Shown one piece after another: positions 1 to 7,929 of a DNA stretch of 64,000 nucleotides. The stretch spans positions 4,092,001 through 4,156,000 of the forward strand of contig OZ219989.1 of NCBI GenBank assembly GCA_964291365.2, given 5' to 3'. Positions within the stretch are counted from its first letter, which is position 1. Each line of letters begins with the position of its first letter. A program made the position numbers and the translations under genes. This DNA comes from JBDWFY01 sp964291365. GTDB lineage: Bacteria > Pseudomonadota > Alphaproteobacteria > Rhizobiales > Stappiaceae. The notes under the pieces are model-generated. The model saw nothing but the letters and a program-made list of their open reading frames with translations, did no database searches and was not told the DNA's origin.

Positions 1-1170
1 CGAATGTTGTCGGTAGCGCATATTGATTGTGATGCATTTTATGCCTCGGTTGAAAAACGCGATAATCCAGACTTAATTGACAAACCGGTAATAATTGGCG
101 GTGGCAAACGAGGAGTAGTATCCACTGCATGTTATATTGCGCGTATTAATGGCGTACGGTCGGCAATGCCAATGTTTAAAGCTCTCCAACTTTGCCCCGA
201 TGCGACTGTAATATCTCCAAATATGGAAAAGTATTCAAAAGTTGGTAAGGAGATTCGAACGTTGATGCGGGAGCTAACTCCAATCGTAGAACCACTTTCA
301 ATTGATGAGGCGTTCTTAGACTTAACAGGTACTGAACGACTACATCATGCACCACCTGTAGAAACTCTTGTTCATTTTGCGAATAAAATTGAAAACCAAC
401 TTGCACTCACCGTCTCTGTTGGACTTTCATATAACAAGTTCTTGGCCAAAGTTGCTTCTGACTTAGAAAAACCTCGTGGATTTTCGATTATTGGACAACA
501 TGAAGCCGTAAATTTTCTTAAAGATCAACCAGTCAGTTTAATTTGGGGTGTCGGTAAAGCATTCCAGAAAAAATTAGCACGCGATGGTATCAAAACCATT
601 GGTCAACTCCAACAAATGAATGAAACCGAACTCACCAAAAATTATGGAGAATTAGGACAACGACTAGCACGACTGGCGCGCGGTGAAGATAGTCGAATAG
701 TTAGCTCTAGTAGCAAAGCCAAAAGTGTAAGTTCTGAAACTACATTTAAAAATGACATTGCAAATCTGACTGAGCTACTAGTAATTTTGCGACGGCAATG
801 TGAAAATCTTTCGCGAAGATTGAAAAAGGACGGAATAGCCGGTCAAACAGTTGTACTGAAACTAAAAACATTTGACTTTAAATCTTTGACACGCAACCGC
901 AAATTAACAGAACCAACCCAACTTGCCGATCAACTATTTGGCATCGGTCAACAACTACTTGAAAAGGAAGTGGATGGAAGAAAATTCCGATTACTTGGAA
1001 TAGGTGTAAGTGGACTTTCGAATGCAACTGATTTTGACCCTATAAGTCTCATCGACCAAAACGCATTCAAACGTGCCCTTGCTGAGCGAGCAGTTGATAA
1101 GATTCACAATAAATTTGGCAACCAATCCGTCGAGTTAGGATTAACATTCAGAGGAAAAACAAAGGAATAA
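1..1170 (+). CDS. dinB: DNA polymerase IV (Y-family), 5' end probably outside the window
   Basis: Error-prone translesion DNA polymerase of the Y family. Counting from the first ATG at 4, the palm motif HIDCDAFYASVE carries catalytic Asp8. The second metal motif SIDEAFLDLTG carries Asp101/Glu102, and Tyr13 is the steric-gate position. VGLSYNKFLAKVASD follows, then a little-finger domain at about 235-345. Near the C-terminus QSVELGL (374-380) resembles the clamp-binding motif of DinB proteins. The frame is open through base 1. Alphaproteobacterial DinB proteins usually have about 20-30 residues before this point, so the ATG at 4 is probably internal and the gene is cut by the window edge. It converges on the EipB gene. 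Confidence 0.95.
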   Translation, partial: RMLSVAHIDCDAFYASVEKRDNPDLIDKPVIIGGGKRGVVSTACYIARINGVRSAMPMFKALQLCPDATVISPNMEKYSKVGKEIRTLMRELTPIVEPLSIDEAFLDLTGTERLHHAPPVETLVHFANKIENQLALTVSVGLSYNKFLAKVASDLEKPRGFSIIGQHEAVNFLKDQPVSLIWGVGKAFQKKLARDGIKTIGQLQQMNETELTKNYGELGQRLARLARGEDSRIVSSSSKAKSVSSETTFKNDIANLTELLVILRRQCENLSRRLKKDGIAGQTVVLKLKTFDFKSLTRNRKLTEPTQLADQLFGIGQQLLEKEVDGRKFRLLGIGVSGLSNATDFDPISLIDQNAFKRALAERAVDKIHNKFGNQSVELGLTFRGKTKE

Positions 1171-1197
1171 AACCAAAAATCAATCAAAATTAACAAT

Positions 1198-2043
1198 TTA
1201 ACATTCAGAATCGGGAAAGAATTCTAAATTAACCAGTTTCCCCTTAAAATTGTATTCGGGATACTTGAATAGCAAATTACTATGGACACCATTTTCGTAC
1301 ACATTGGCTTCCAATATATATATCGGAGTCTGTTCTCCTTCTTGCTCCTTATCAAAATAAGAAAATGTGACCGGCCAATATGGCACTCCACTTAACTTCT
1401 GCATCTCAATGGAATTTGAATCAAATTCCGCTTGATTTGACCCGCCTTTATTTCCAATAAATGTGGACGTAGCATAAATTTTCTTACCGTCTTCCGTACC
1501 ATCATAGGTGTCAACTAGAAAATATTTTGTTCCTGATAGCGCGTGTTCTATTGTTTTCAATATATGCTCAGTAGGAAAGAGCACGTCGCCTGAAAGTTCC
1601 ACTGATTCTAACGACGGTTTATGAATTTCTACCTCTAATTTTTCATCATTTCTATTTGCAAACCCATTCACCCGGTCAATTTCTTGAGATCCAATTAATG
1701 TGTTATGTGCAAACTGAAAATTGCCCTCATTGAAATTTTCAAAAGTTGAAGTTTTTGAATTAAATTTAGTTATGCCACCTTGGTCATATATGATACTAAT
1801 TAAGAAATTAACGTTAGTAGTGTAACCATCACATTCGCTTCCCGAAAATTCGTACTCTACTTTACCTGAAATTCCACTTATTCCCGATACTACATCTGAA
1901 CTACCAAATGAAAGTAAATAATCGGCCCGATACGACTTTAATTGTGCACTCTTTAACATCGCATCCGTTGGTTTTGAATAACTAGCAAACACCAACACTA
2001 AAACAAACATGATACTTATGTTATAAATTAGTCTTAGTTTCAT
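1198..2043 (-). CDS. eipB: EipB/DUF1849 family periplasmic cell-envelope integrity protein
   Basis: Secreted envelope protein of the DUF1849 family. EipB in Brucella and Caulobacter is a periplasmic beta-spiral protein needed for envelope integrity. Residues 1-28 look like a signal peptide (basic start, hydrophobic 8-22). The family signature is visible: YRADYLLSFGSS, then SGISGISGKVEYEFSGSECDG, and a final Cys. Cys71 and Cys281 match the two cysteines that form the single conserved disulfide of EipB. The length of 281 residues is typical. The gene stands alone, convergent with dinB and divergent from the RidA gene. The family assignment rests on motif recall, not a search. Confidence 0.85.
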   Translation of the reverse strand: MKLRLIYNISIMFVLVLVFASYSKPTDAMLKSAQLKSYRADYLLSFGSSDVVSGISGISGKVEYEFSGSECDGYTTNVNFLISIIYDQGGITKFNSKTSTFENFNEGNFQFAHNTLIGSQEIDRVNGFANRNDEKLEVEIHKPSLESVELSGDVLFPTEHILKTIEHALSGTKYFLVDTYDGTEDGKKIYATSTFIGNKGGSNQAEFDSNSIEMQKLSGVPYWPVTFSYFDKEQEGEQTPIYILEANVYENGVHSNLLFKYPEYNFKGKLVNLEFFPDSEC

Positions 2044-2232
2044 AATGGAGTGTCCCTTAAAATGATGTTATGAATTCATTGAACAAATTAACTCAAATTA
2101 CATCTAACTTACTGAATCTCTGAATTTGAGTGTTGAAAAAATTCTAAATTCTTGCTTTATTTAGGAGTCTTTTTACAAACTACACTTTACATGATTGTAG
2201 TCTAAATTTCAAACTAGATAAGGAACATTACC

Positions 2233-2697
2233 ATGAATTCACAAATAAAAACTCGACTTGAGAAATTAGGAATTGTATTGCCAGAACCAGCTACGCCAGC
2301 TGCCAACTATGTACCATTTGTTAGATTTGAAAATCAACTATGGATTTCTGGGCAGTTACCTATGGATTCAAAAGGAATTAAATTTTTAGGAAAATGTGGG
2401 AATGAACGTAGTTTAGATGAAGGTTACCAAGCGGCAAAATTGTGTGCAATTAATTTACTAGCGCAAATTAAATCAGCTGCTGGAGACTTGGAAAATGTAG
2501 ACCGAATTATCAAACTAGTTGGGTTTGTTAACTCTACTCCTGATTTTACCCAACAACCAAAAGTCATTAATGGTGCATCTGATTTAATTGCTGAAGTATT
2601 TGGTGACATTGGTAAGCATGCCCGTTCTGCAGTTGGCGTTGCAGTATTACCATTTGATGCCACAGTAGAAGTTGAAGCCGTGGTTGTGTTAAAGTAG
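2233..2697 (+). CDS. RidA family protein (YjgF/YER057c/UK114)
   Basis: Member of the RidA superfamily, whose archetype hydrolyses reactive enamine/imine intermediates made by PLP enzymes. At 154 residues it belongs to the longer subgroup with an N-terminal extension (LEKLGIVLPEP). The barrel signature is present: LWISGQLP, YQAAKLCAINLLAQIK and HARSAVGVAVLPFDATVEVEA. Arg131 and Glu149 correspond to the Arg/Glu pair of canonical RidA active sites. An AAGGA element lies just before the ATG. It is followed by GDPD, COG3146 and HIT genes in the same direction, a grouping common in alphaproteobacteria. The substrate is unknown. Confidence 0.88.
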   Translation: MNSQIKTRLEKLGIVLPEPATPAANYVPFVRFENQLWISGQLPMDSKGIKFLGKCGNERSLDEGYQAAKLCAINLLAQIKSAAGDLENVDRIIKLVGFVNSTPDFTQQPKVINGASDLIAEVFGDIGKHARSAVGVAVLPFDATVEVEAVVVLK

Positions 2698-2727
2698 CAA
2701 TCTCAGAGTAACTTATGAGTCAATGGA

Positions 2728-3492
2728 ATGGTTAATCTTGACTGGTTGGTGTCAGTTCCTATTGCACACCGCGGATTGCACAATAGCTCACAAGGAATCA
2801 TTGAGAATTCCCCCTCTGCTATCAAGGCATCTATTGACCAAGCATTTTCAATTGAGGTTGATATCCAAGAAACTGTTGAACACAATGCAGTTGTATTCCA
2901 TGATTTTACGCTTGAACGTCTAACACCAGAAACAGGAACTGTTCGAACATTAGATCAAAAAACCCTCCAATCTATCAAACTACTGCATACCTCTGATACG
3001 ATTTTATCATTAGATAATCTATTGGAAGAAGTAGCTGGAAAAGTTGGTCTTTGTATTGAAGTAAAATCCAATTTTAGAACTGATCTATCAGATTTTATAG
3101 CTGGTATTTGTCAACGATTATTGAATTATAGTGGTCCAGTTGCTGTCAAATCATTTGATCCCGAAGTATTGGCATTGATTCGTAAATTTGCACCTGAACT
3201 ACCTCGTGGAATTGTAGCATGTGATACTAAAGATTTGAGTATATGGGGGCGATCTACATTAATGGAGAGATTCATTCTACGCCATCTCTTACATACTCCT
3301 AGAACAAGGCCTTCATTTATCTCTTATTGTGTGGATGACTTACCAATGATTGCACCATTAATTTTAAAAAAAATCTTTAAACTACCCTTAATAACTTGGA
3401 CTGTAAGTACTAAGCTGCAACAAGAAATTGCACAAAAATGGGCCGATCAAATTGTATTTGAGGGATTTATACCTTCAAATTATTCTAAATAA
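2728..3492 (+). CDS. glycerophosphodiester phosphodiesterase family protein
   Basis: GDPD-fold (PI-PLC-like TIM barrel) phosphodiesterase, probably cleaving glycerophosphodiesters to glycerol-3-phosphate and an alcohol. The N-terminal AHRGLHN holds the catalytic His14-Arg15. It is followed by ENSPSAI, the metal-binding EVDIQ, VFHDFTLERLT with the second catalytic His, and CIEVKSNF. There is no signal peptide, so it is probably cytosolic. The length of 254 residues is normal for the short bacterial form. The start is 30 bases after the RidA stop with no strong ribosome-binding site. Translation may be coupled to the upstream gene. Confidence 0.88.
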   Translation: MVNLDWLVSVPIAHRGLHNSSQGIIENSPSAIKASIDQAFSIEVDIQETVEHNAVVFHDFTLERLTPETGTVRTLDQKTLQSIKLLHTSDTILSLDNLLEEVAGKVGLCIEVKSNFRTDLSDFIAGICQRLLNYSGPVAVKSFDPEVLALIRKFAPELPRGIVACDTKDLSIWGRSTLMERFILRHLLHTPRTRPSFISYCVDDLPMIAPLILKKIFKLPLITWTVSTKLQQEIAQKWADQIVFEGFIPSNYSK

Positions 3493-3503
3493 GAACGCAG
3501 GTG

Positions 3504-3548
3504 TTCAACTAGTAAGTTGACTACCAATAGATTCAAAAACTAGTTGAA
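3504..3548. repeat. inverted repeat downstream of the GDPD gene
   Basis: TTCAACTAGT at 3504-3513 and ACTAGTTGAA at 3539-3548 form a perfect 10-bp inverted repeat around a 25-base loop. It sits between the GDPD stop and the COG3146 gene. No T-run follows, so it is not a textbook terminator. It could be a transcript-end hairpin or an operator. No function can be assigned from sequence. Confidence 0.5.
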
Positions 3549-3607
3549 TAAATTAATCGTCGAATAAGGTGCCTAAGCAAGTACTTAATTAGTATAGGTG
3601 AGTAAAA

Positions 3608-4831
3608 ATGAAATCTGATGGAGAAACATTCAGAATACGAGTAATTTCAAGTTTGGCAGATATATCTGCTAACCAATGGGATGCTATCGCCAATCCAAAA
3701 TTAATTGATTCCTCCAACAAAGATTTAAGCACAAACAATATTGCTGGTCATTACCAAAATCCGTTTCTCTCTTATTGTTTTCTCAACATATTGGAAGAGT
3801 CTCAATGTGCCACAATTGAAACTGGTTGGTACGCTCAACACTTAATTCTGGAAGATGACAAAGAAAACGTTCTAGGAGTTGCACCTTGCTACCTAAAAAA
3901 CCATTCACAAGGAGAATACGTTTTTGACTACGATTGGGCAGATGCGTTTATGCGTGCCGGGGGGCAATATTATCCAAAACTTCAGTTGAGTGTTCCATTC
4001 ACTCCTGTAACCGGTAAACGACTGCTAATATCTCCTTCTTTAGATGAAAATAAAGGAACGCTTGCTCTTGCAAACGGAATTATTCAACTATCTCAAAAAC
4101 TTGAAGTTTCTTCCGCTCATCTCACTTTTTTGACCCCAAAAGAATGGAAAACCTTGAATGAATATGGATTTCTTCAACGGCAAGACCAGCAATTTCATTG
4201 GAAAAATAATGAGTACAGGTCATTTGATGATTTTTTGAACGAGTTAAGTTCACGTAAACGGAAAAACTTGCGTAAAGAACGTAGCCAAGCACTTGAAAAC
4301 GAAATCAAAATCAAGCACTTAACTGGCAATGAAATTGAGGAAAAACATTGGGATGCATTCTACTCATTCTATTTGGATACTGGTAGTCGAAAATGGGGCT
4401 CTCCCTATCTCAATCGAACTTTTTTTTCTATGCTAGGTGATCGCATGAGCGACCATGTATTATTGATTCTCGCAGAGCGTCAAAATCAATATATCGCTGG
4501 TGCATTGAATATCATTGGTACTGATACACTTTTTGGGCGATATTGGGGTTGTATTGAATCGCATCCATTTCTTCATTTCGAAATTTGCTATTATCAAGCT
4601 ATAGACTTTGCCATTAGTAATCAGCTGAAGTTTGTGGAAGCAGGTGCTCAAGGACAACATAAACTTGCTAGAGGATACATTCCAATACCAACATATTCGT
4701 CCCATTGGATTAATCACCCTGGGTTAAGAGATGCTTTGAAATCATACTTAAATGAAGAACGTACTTATGTTTCAAAGACAACGGATGTCCTCAGTTACCA
4801 TACACCTTTCAAGAAAAAACTTAAAAACTAA
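3608..4831 (+). CDS. COG3146 family protein (PF04339, FemAB-like GNAT fold)
   Basis: Cytosolic protein of 407 residues with the FemAB-like/GNAT fold of PF04339 (COG3146, annotated as 'peptidoglycan biosynthesis/recognition'). Family hallmarks are NPFLSYCFL, the YDWADAFMRAGG motif, YYPKLQLSVPFTPVTGKRLL, and near the end EAGAQGQHKLARGYIP with HPGLRDAL. The family resembles tRNA-dependent aminoacyl transferases, but its substrate has not been established as far as I know. AGGTGAG lies about 9 bases before the ATG. It is co-directional with RidA, GDPD and HIT but separated by 115 bases from GDPD, so it may have its own promoter. Confidence 0.85.
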   Translation: MKSDGETFRIRVISSLADISANQWDAIANPKLIDSSNKDLSTNNIAGHYQNPFLSYCFLNILEESQCATIETGWYAQHLILEDDKENVLGVAPCYLKNHSQGEYVFDYDWADAFMRAGGQYYPKLQLSVPFTPVTGKRLLISPSLDENKGTLALANGIIQLSQKLEVSSAHLTFLTPKEWKTLNEYGFLQRQDQQFHWKNNEYRSFDDFLNELSSRKRKNLRKERSQALENEIKIKHLTGNEIEEKHWDAFYSFYLDTGSRKWGSPYLNRTFFSMLGDRMSDHVLLILAERQNQYIAGALNIIGTDTLFGRYWGCIESHPFLHFEICYYQAIDFAISNQLKFVEAGAQGQHKLARGYIPIPTYSSHWINHPGLRDALKSYLNEERTYVSKTTDVLSYHTPFKKKLKN

Positions 4832-4863
4832 TCCTTGAATCTAGATGACTTAAATATAGTTCT

Positions 4864-4892
4864 TGACTTCTCTAAGTGCCTGAAATATAATA
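4864..4892 (+). promoter_or_regulatory. sigma70-type promoter of the HIT gene
   Basis: TTGACT at 4864-4869 and TATAAT at 4887-4892 are separated by exactly 17 bases. The -10 is perfect and the -35 is five of six. The start codon is 34 bases downstream of the -10, and an AGGAG ribosome-binding site lies at 4912-4916. This is the clearest promoter in the first 10 kb. Confidence 0.75.
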
Positions 4893-4925
4893 CAATTTTT
4901 CCAATTATTCAGGAGTAAATGTGGT

Positions 4926-5360
4926 ATGAGTGACAACCAATATGACGACCAAAACGTTTTTGCCAAAATTTTACGCGGTGAAATGCCTTGTCATCAGATT
5001 TATGAAGACAGCAATACCTTAGCCTTTATGGATTTAATGCCAAGAGGTGATGGCCATTTTTTAGTCATTCCAAAAGCTCCATCTCGTAATATTTTAGATA
5101 TTCAACCAAATGATTTGTCTTCACTAATCAATGTTGTTCAAAAACTTGCTAAAGTTGCGATTGAAGTATTCAGTGCAGATGGCTGTACGATCCAACAATT
5201 TTCAGAACCAGCTGGTGGACAAGTAGTGTTTCACACTCACGTACATGTAATCCCAAGATTTAATGATGTTCCTTTGCGTCCGCATACCGGTGAAGTGGCA
5301 GACCAAGAAGTTCTCGCTGAACACGCTGAGAAATTGAAAGAAGCTATTGAATCAATTTAA
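4926..5360 (+). CDS. HIT family nucleotide-binding protein
   Basis: Histidine-triad hydrolase of about 144 residues, Hint/HinT-like branch, expected to act on nucleoside phosphoramidates or dinucleotides. The triad motif HTHVHVIPRF provides His103, His105 and His107. FAKILRGEMPCHQIYED and the LVIPK strand are typical of the N-terminal half. AGGAG at 4912-4916 is nine bases from the ATG, and a strong promoter lies immediately upstream. It closes the RidA-GDPD-COG3146-HIT run. The exact physiological substrate cannot be read from sequence. Confidence 0.92.
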   Translation: MSDNQYDDQNVFAKILRGEMPCHQIYEDSNTLAFMDLMPRGDGHFLVIPKAPSRNILDIQPNDLSSLINVVQKLAKVAIEVFSADGCTIQQFSEPAGGQVVFHTHVHVIPRFNDVPLRPHTGEVADQEVLAEHAEKLKEAIESI

Positions 5361-5371
5361 TGACATTTTTA

Positions 5372-5393
5372 AATAAAAACGATTATTTTTATT
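5372..5393 (+). terminator. AT-only hairpin after the HIT gene
   Basis: AATAAAAA (5372-5379) pairs with TTTTTATT (5386-5393) around a six-base loop, 11 bases after the HIT stop. The stem has no G-C pairs, so it is weak as a terminator. It lies between the convergent HIT gene and the 5460-5981 gene. Confidence 0.3.
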
Positions 5394-5459
5394 GAAGTAA
5401 ATTAAACAAATTTTTCCAATAAATTAAATTGTTTCAATTTCATTTACGAATTGGAGTTA

Positions 5460-5981
5460 CTAATTTTCTTCAATTTGCAATGAAGATTCTTCTAGAATAT
5501 CAAACAACTTGTTTCTGATGATTTGGAAATTTGCATCATTAAGAAGCTCAAAATTTTCTCCAAATTGCACTTTACATGGTTGAACTACGCAATGGTCTAC
5601 ATCAAAAAGTCCACTGTCGCCAGTAGTACAGTCATCAATAACGCAAAATACTCTACCAGTTTCATTTGCAATTGCACGAATTTCTAATACAAATGGACAA
5701 AATATCGCTTTTATAATTTGATTTTCAGGTATATTGACCGAAATTTTATCTATTAAACGTTTTAAATTTTGTTGCTCATTTAAAGTTTTCAGCCTCCAAA
5801 AGCTTAATTTACCTCGCTTTAAGTCACTACTTTTTATCAGTGATTTTTGCACCATTCCATTCATATTATAGTGCATTGGAAAATAACCAAACCGACAAAC
5901 CTTTTCGTCGTTTTCAATTAGTGTTTCTGATTTAGAGTGTTGCTTAGTTTTTTCAAAGTTACAAGGGTTATCACAAATCAT
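5460..5981 (-). CDS. hypothetical protein, downstream partner of a two-gene unit
   Basis: 173-residue protein of unknown function, 21 bases downstream of the 184-residue gene and surely co-transcribed with it. There is no signal peptide or membrane segment, and cysteines occur at 3, 7 and several later positions. The stretch around CRFGYFPMHYNMNG followed by GKLSFWRL resembles a family I recall only vaguely. Its members follow a 'GWsGpgS' protein and share an Arg/His-Pro motif and a 'gxLSvxR' motif. The C-terminal half contains DVDHCVVQPCKVQFG. No catalytic motif is recognisable. Possible roles include a toxin-antitoxin or defence partner, which is speculation. Confidence 0.6.
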   Translation of the reverse strand: MICDNPCNFEKTKQHSKSETLIENDEKVCRFGYFPMHYNMNGMVQKSLIKSSDLKRGKLSFWRLKTLNEQQNLKRLIDKISVNIPENQIIKAIFCPFVLEIRAIANETGRVFCVIDDCTTGDSGLFDVDHCVVQPCKVQFGENFELLNDANFQIIRNKLFDILEESSLQIEEN

Positions 5982-6002
5982 AAAAAATAATCCAGATTAA
6001 TA

Positions 6003-6557
6003 TTACTTGATTCTTGAAAAAACAAACTTTCTTAGCGACGTAGCATCTGAAAATTCAATATTACTTAACACTGACGGTTTATTATTTCTTGGTGTGAAGG
6101 TGCAATGTGCCCTTCCATCTCCGTATAAATCAATAGAAAGAATATCTCGATTTTTCAATTTCCAATAAAATGTTACTGATCCTTCATCATCAACCCATAC
6201 TCTTAGGTTTTTACGTGACTCAATATTAAGTACATTAACAAGTTTTTCAGCTTCATTCAATATAATCTTTGCTAGTGCTACTGACTCAGGTCCTGACCAA
6301 CCATCTTTCAAGTCTTGTAATTCATTAATTATTTTCTGTCCAACAGACTTTTTTCTAACTTGGTTAATTACCGCTGTGTCTTCAATTTCGTGTAAATTAC
6401 AAGATCTACCAGAACCGCGTTGCTTTTCAAGATTTGCAACTCGTACTGCACTTTCAAGACCAGAAATAACTTTTTTAGCTACATAAACAGACCCTCTCCG
6501 TTTTGAACCAGGTTCAGGAAAAGATTCTGTCATAAAATTCAGTTTTGGTTCTGCCAT
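6003..6557 (-). CDS. hypothetical protein with a GWSGPES motif, first gene of a two-gene unit
   Basis: 184-residue soluble protein of unknown function. The N-terminal 60 residues are basic. Residues 78-100 contain LQDLKDGWSGPESVALA, followed by a helical stretch (EAEKLVNVL). A predicted beta-rich end holds VWVDDEGSVTFYWK and LSIDLYGDGRAHC. This 'GWsGpgSvA ... dGsvxfxW ... dGxa' pattern recurs, from memory, in small unannotated bacterial genes that travel with a second hypothetical gene, as here. AAGG lies eight bases before the ATG, and a sigma70-like promoter lies 60-90 bases upstream. The unit is therefore transcribed independently of azlCD. Confidence 0.65.
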   Translation of the reverse strand: MAEPKLNFMTESFPEPGSKRRGSVYVAKKVISGLESAVRVANLEKQRGSGRSCNLHEIEDTAVINQVRKKSVGQKIINELQDLKDGWSGPESVALAKIILNEAEKLVNVLNIESRKNLRVWVDDEGSVTFYWKLKNRDILSIDLYGDGRAHCTFTPRNNKPSVLSNIEFSDATSLRKFVFSRIK

Positions 6558-6619
6558 ATTTTTACCTTATCTACATTCAGATTGCCTTAAACACCAACAA
6601 TCTTGCATTTCTCAAATTT

Positions 6620-6648
6620 ACAATATACTTTTTCAGTCACCTAGTCAA
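6620..6648 (-). promoter_or_regulatory. predicted promoter of the 6557-5460 two-gene unit
   Basis: On the minus strand TTGACT (6648-6643) and TATTGT (6625-6620) are 17 bases apart. The start codon is at 6557, giving a leader of about 55 bases. The same TATTGT -10 occurs in the promoter proposed for the lipoprotein at 50449. Confidence 0.55.
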
Positions 6649-6737
6649 GCCCTTATATTATATAAGAAAAAATTACTCTTTTTCAAGAATCAACCACAAT
6701 AATTCAGCTAATTTAGATTTTGAAATATTTCCATTAA

Positions 6738-7085
6738 TTAAATATTTTTCAACAGCTGCCAGCCACCAATCAATACAATTTCAGCTACTAAAATTCCAAC
6801 CAATACATTGTCTTTCGCCAATTTATATCCCAAAAATCCAAATACTGCTGAACAAACTCTTAACTCTACTGGTGATTCTGCCAAGAACCCTGTTGGAAAA
6901 ATAATCAACCTAGCAATTAGTGCCGCAACTAAAGCAGTAGCAACTGCTCGTATCCAATTCAATACTTCACTATCATCCTTGATTCGACTTGAAATAAAAA
7001 CTCCCAAAAATCGCCAAAAATCTGTTGCGAACCATCCAGCAACAATAATTACGACATAAATCCAAATTCCAGACCACGCTTCCAT
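6738..7085 (-). CDS. azlD: AzlD family small subunit of a branched-chain amino-acid exporter
   Basis: 115-residue membrane protein with three to four hydrophobic segments. The AzlD signature is visible in ATDFWRFLGVFISSRI and in LNWIRAVATALVAALIARL. AzlD is the small partner of AzlC in exporters of branched-chain amino acids or related compounds. Its ATG overlaps the azlC stop by one base (TAATG), so translation is coupled. The transported compound is not determined by sequence. Confidence 0.85.
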   Translation of the reverse strand: MEAWSGIWIYVVIIVAGWFATDFWRFLGVFISSRIKDDSEVLNWIRAVATALVAALIARLIIFPTGFLAESPVELRVCSAVFGFLGYKLAKDNVLVGILVAEIVLIGGWQLLKNI

Positions 7086-7816
7086 TACATTGCTCGCTTT
7101 TTAAATTTTGTAATTAAAAAAGCTAAGGTACCACCAACTAAGCCTGAAATCAGCAAGTCAAACTCTGGAAAAAAGGGATATACGGCTGTTCCAATTATCA
7201 AACCAAATATCAAGGACAACTTATCTAGATTTTGTCGTCCTGCACTCCATAACGCTAACATAAAATATATTGGTGTAAGCAGGAATAAACCCGCGGCAAT
7301 AAGTGGTGGTACAAAACCCGCAATAAAGAACGCAATTGCACAAACTGTTATGACGCATGTCTTTAGTGTGATCGCAAAACCCAAAAAATACGGAATTCTT
7401 GCCGGACGTGGTAAATGGGGTAAAGAATACATGGCAAAAACCCATGCAGTAACTGCAACAAAATGAGAAACAATCATCAATTTCCAACGTTTAGTTTTTC
7501 CCTGTTCACGGATAAGTGGAATTAATGAAATAGTCATTGGTAACAAACGTACAGCAGATAAAGCCACAGCGATAAAAATAGTTAAAAAGGACGCATTTGC
7601 GGCTACAGACCCTGCAAAAACCACCAAACTTGGTAACGCCCAAACCATAGTAGACATGAATATTGTTTGATAAATGTCAAATCCACTTTCGCGTGCTAAG
7701 CCTCCAAACCCAATAAATGCAGTCATTAATATAAGTGCAGGTATAGAGATTACTGCTAAGGCACCACGCACGAACCAAACCAAAGCACTTTCTTGAGATT
7801 CGACTTCATACAGCAT
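7085..7816 (-). CDS. azlC: AzlC family branched-chain amino-acid exporter, large subunit
   Basis: 243-residue inner-membrane protein with about seven to eight hydrophobic helices. AzlC features include the early GGLARESGF, VFAGSVAAN and LMIVSHFVAVTAWVF. It is expected to form a two-component exporter with AzlD, encoded immediately downstream. The ATG at 7816 opens MLYEVESQESALVWFVRGA, the usual family N-terminus. The pair is flanked by clpA on the same strand but separated from it by over 100 bases. Confidence 0.87.
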   Translation of the reverse strand: MLYEVESQESALVWFVRGALAVISIPALILMTAFIGFGGLARESGFDIYQTIFMSTMVWALPSLVVFAGSVAANASFLTIFIAVALSAVRLLPMTISLIPLIREQGKTKRWKLMIVSHFVAVTAWVFAMYSLPHLPRPARIPYFLGFAITLKTCVITVCAIAFFIAGFVPPLIAAGLFLLTPIYFMLALWSAGRQNLDKLSLIFGLIIGTAVYPFFPEFDLLISGLVGGTLAFLITKFKKRAM

Positions 7817-7929
7817 TGTTGTCGTCCCAATTTTGCTTTGCTACATGAATGGAAGGGATAAAGGAAATTTGACTCAATGTTACACAAATTAAAGCTCAGA
7901 TTACAATTTCACAATTGACTAATTCCCTG

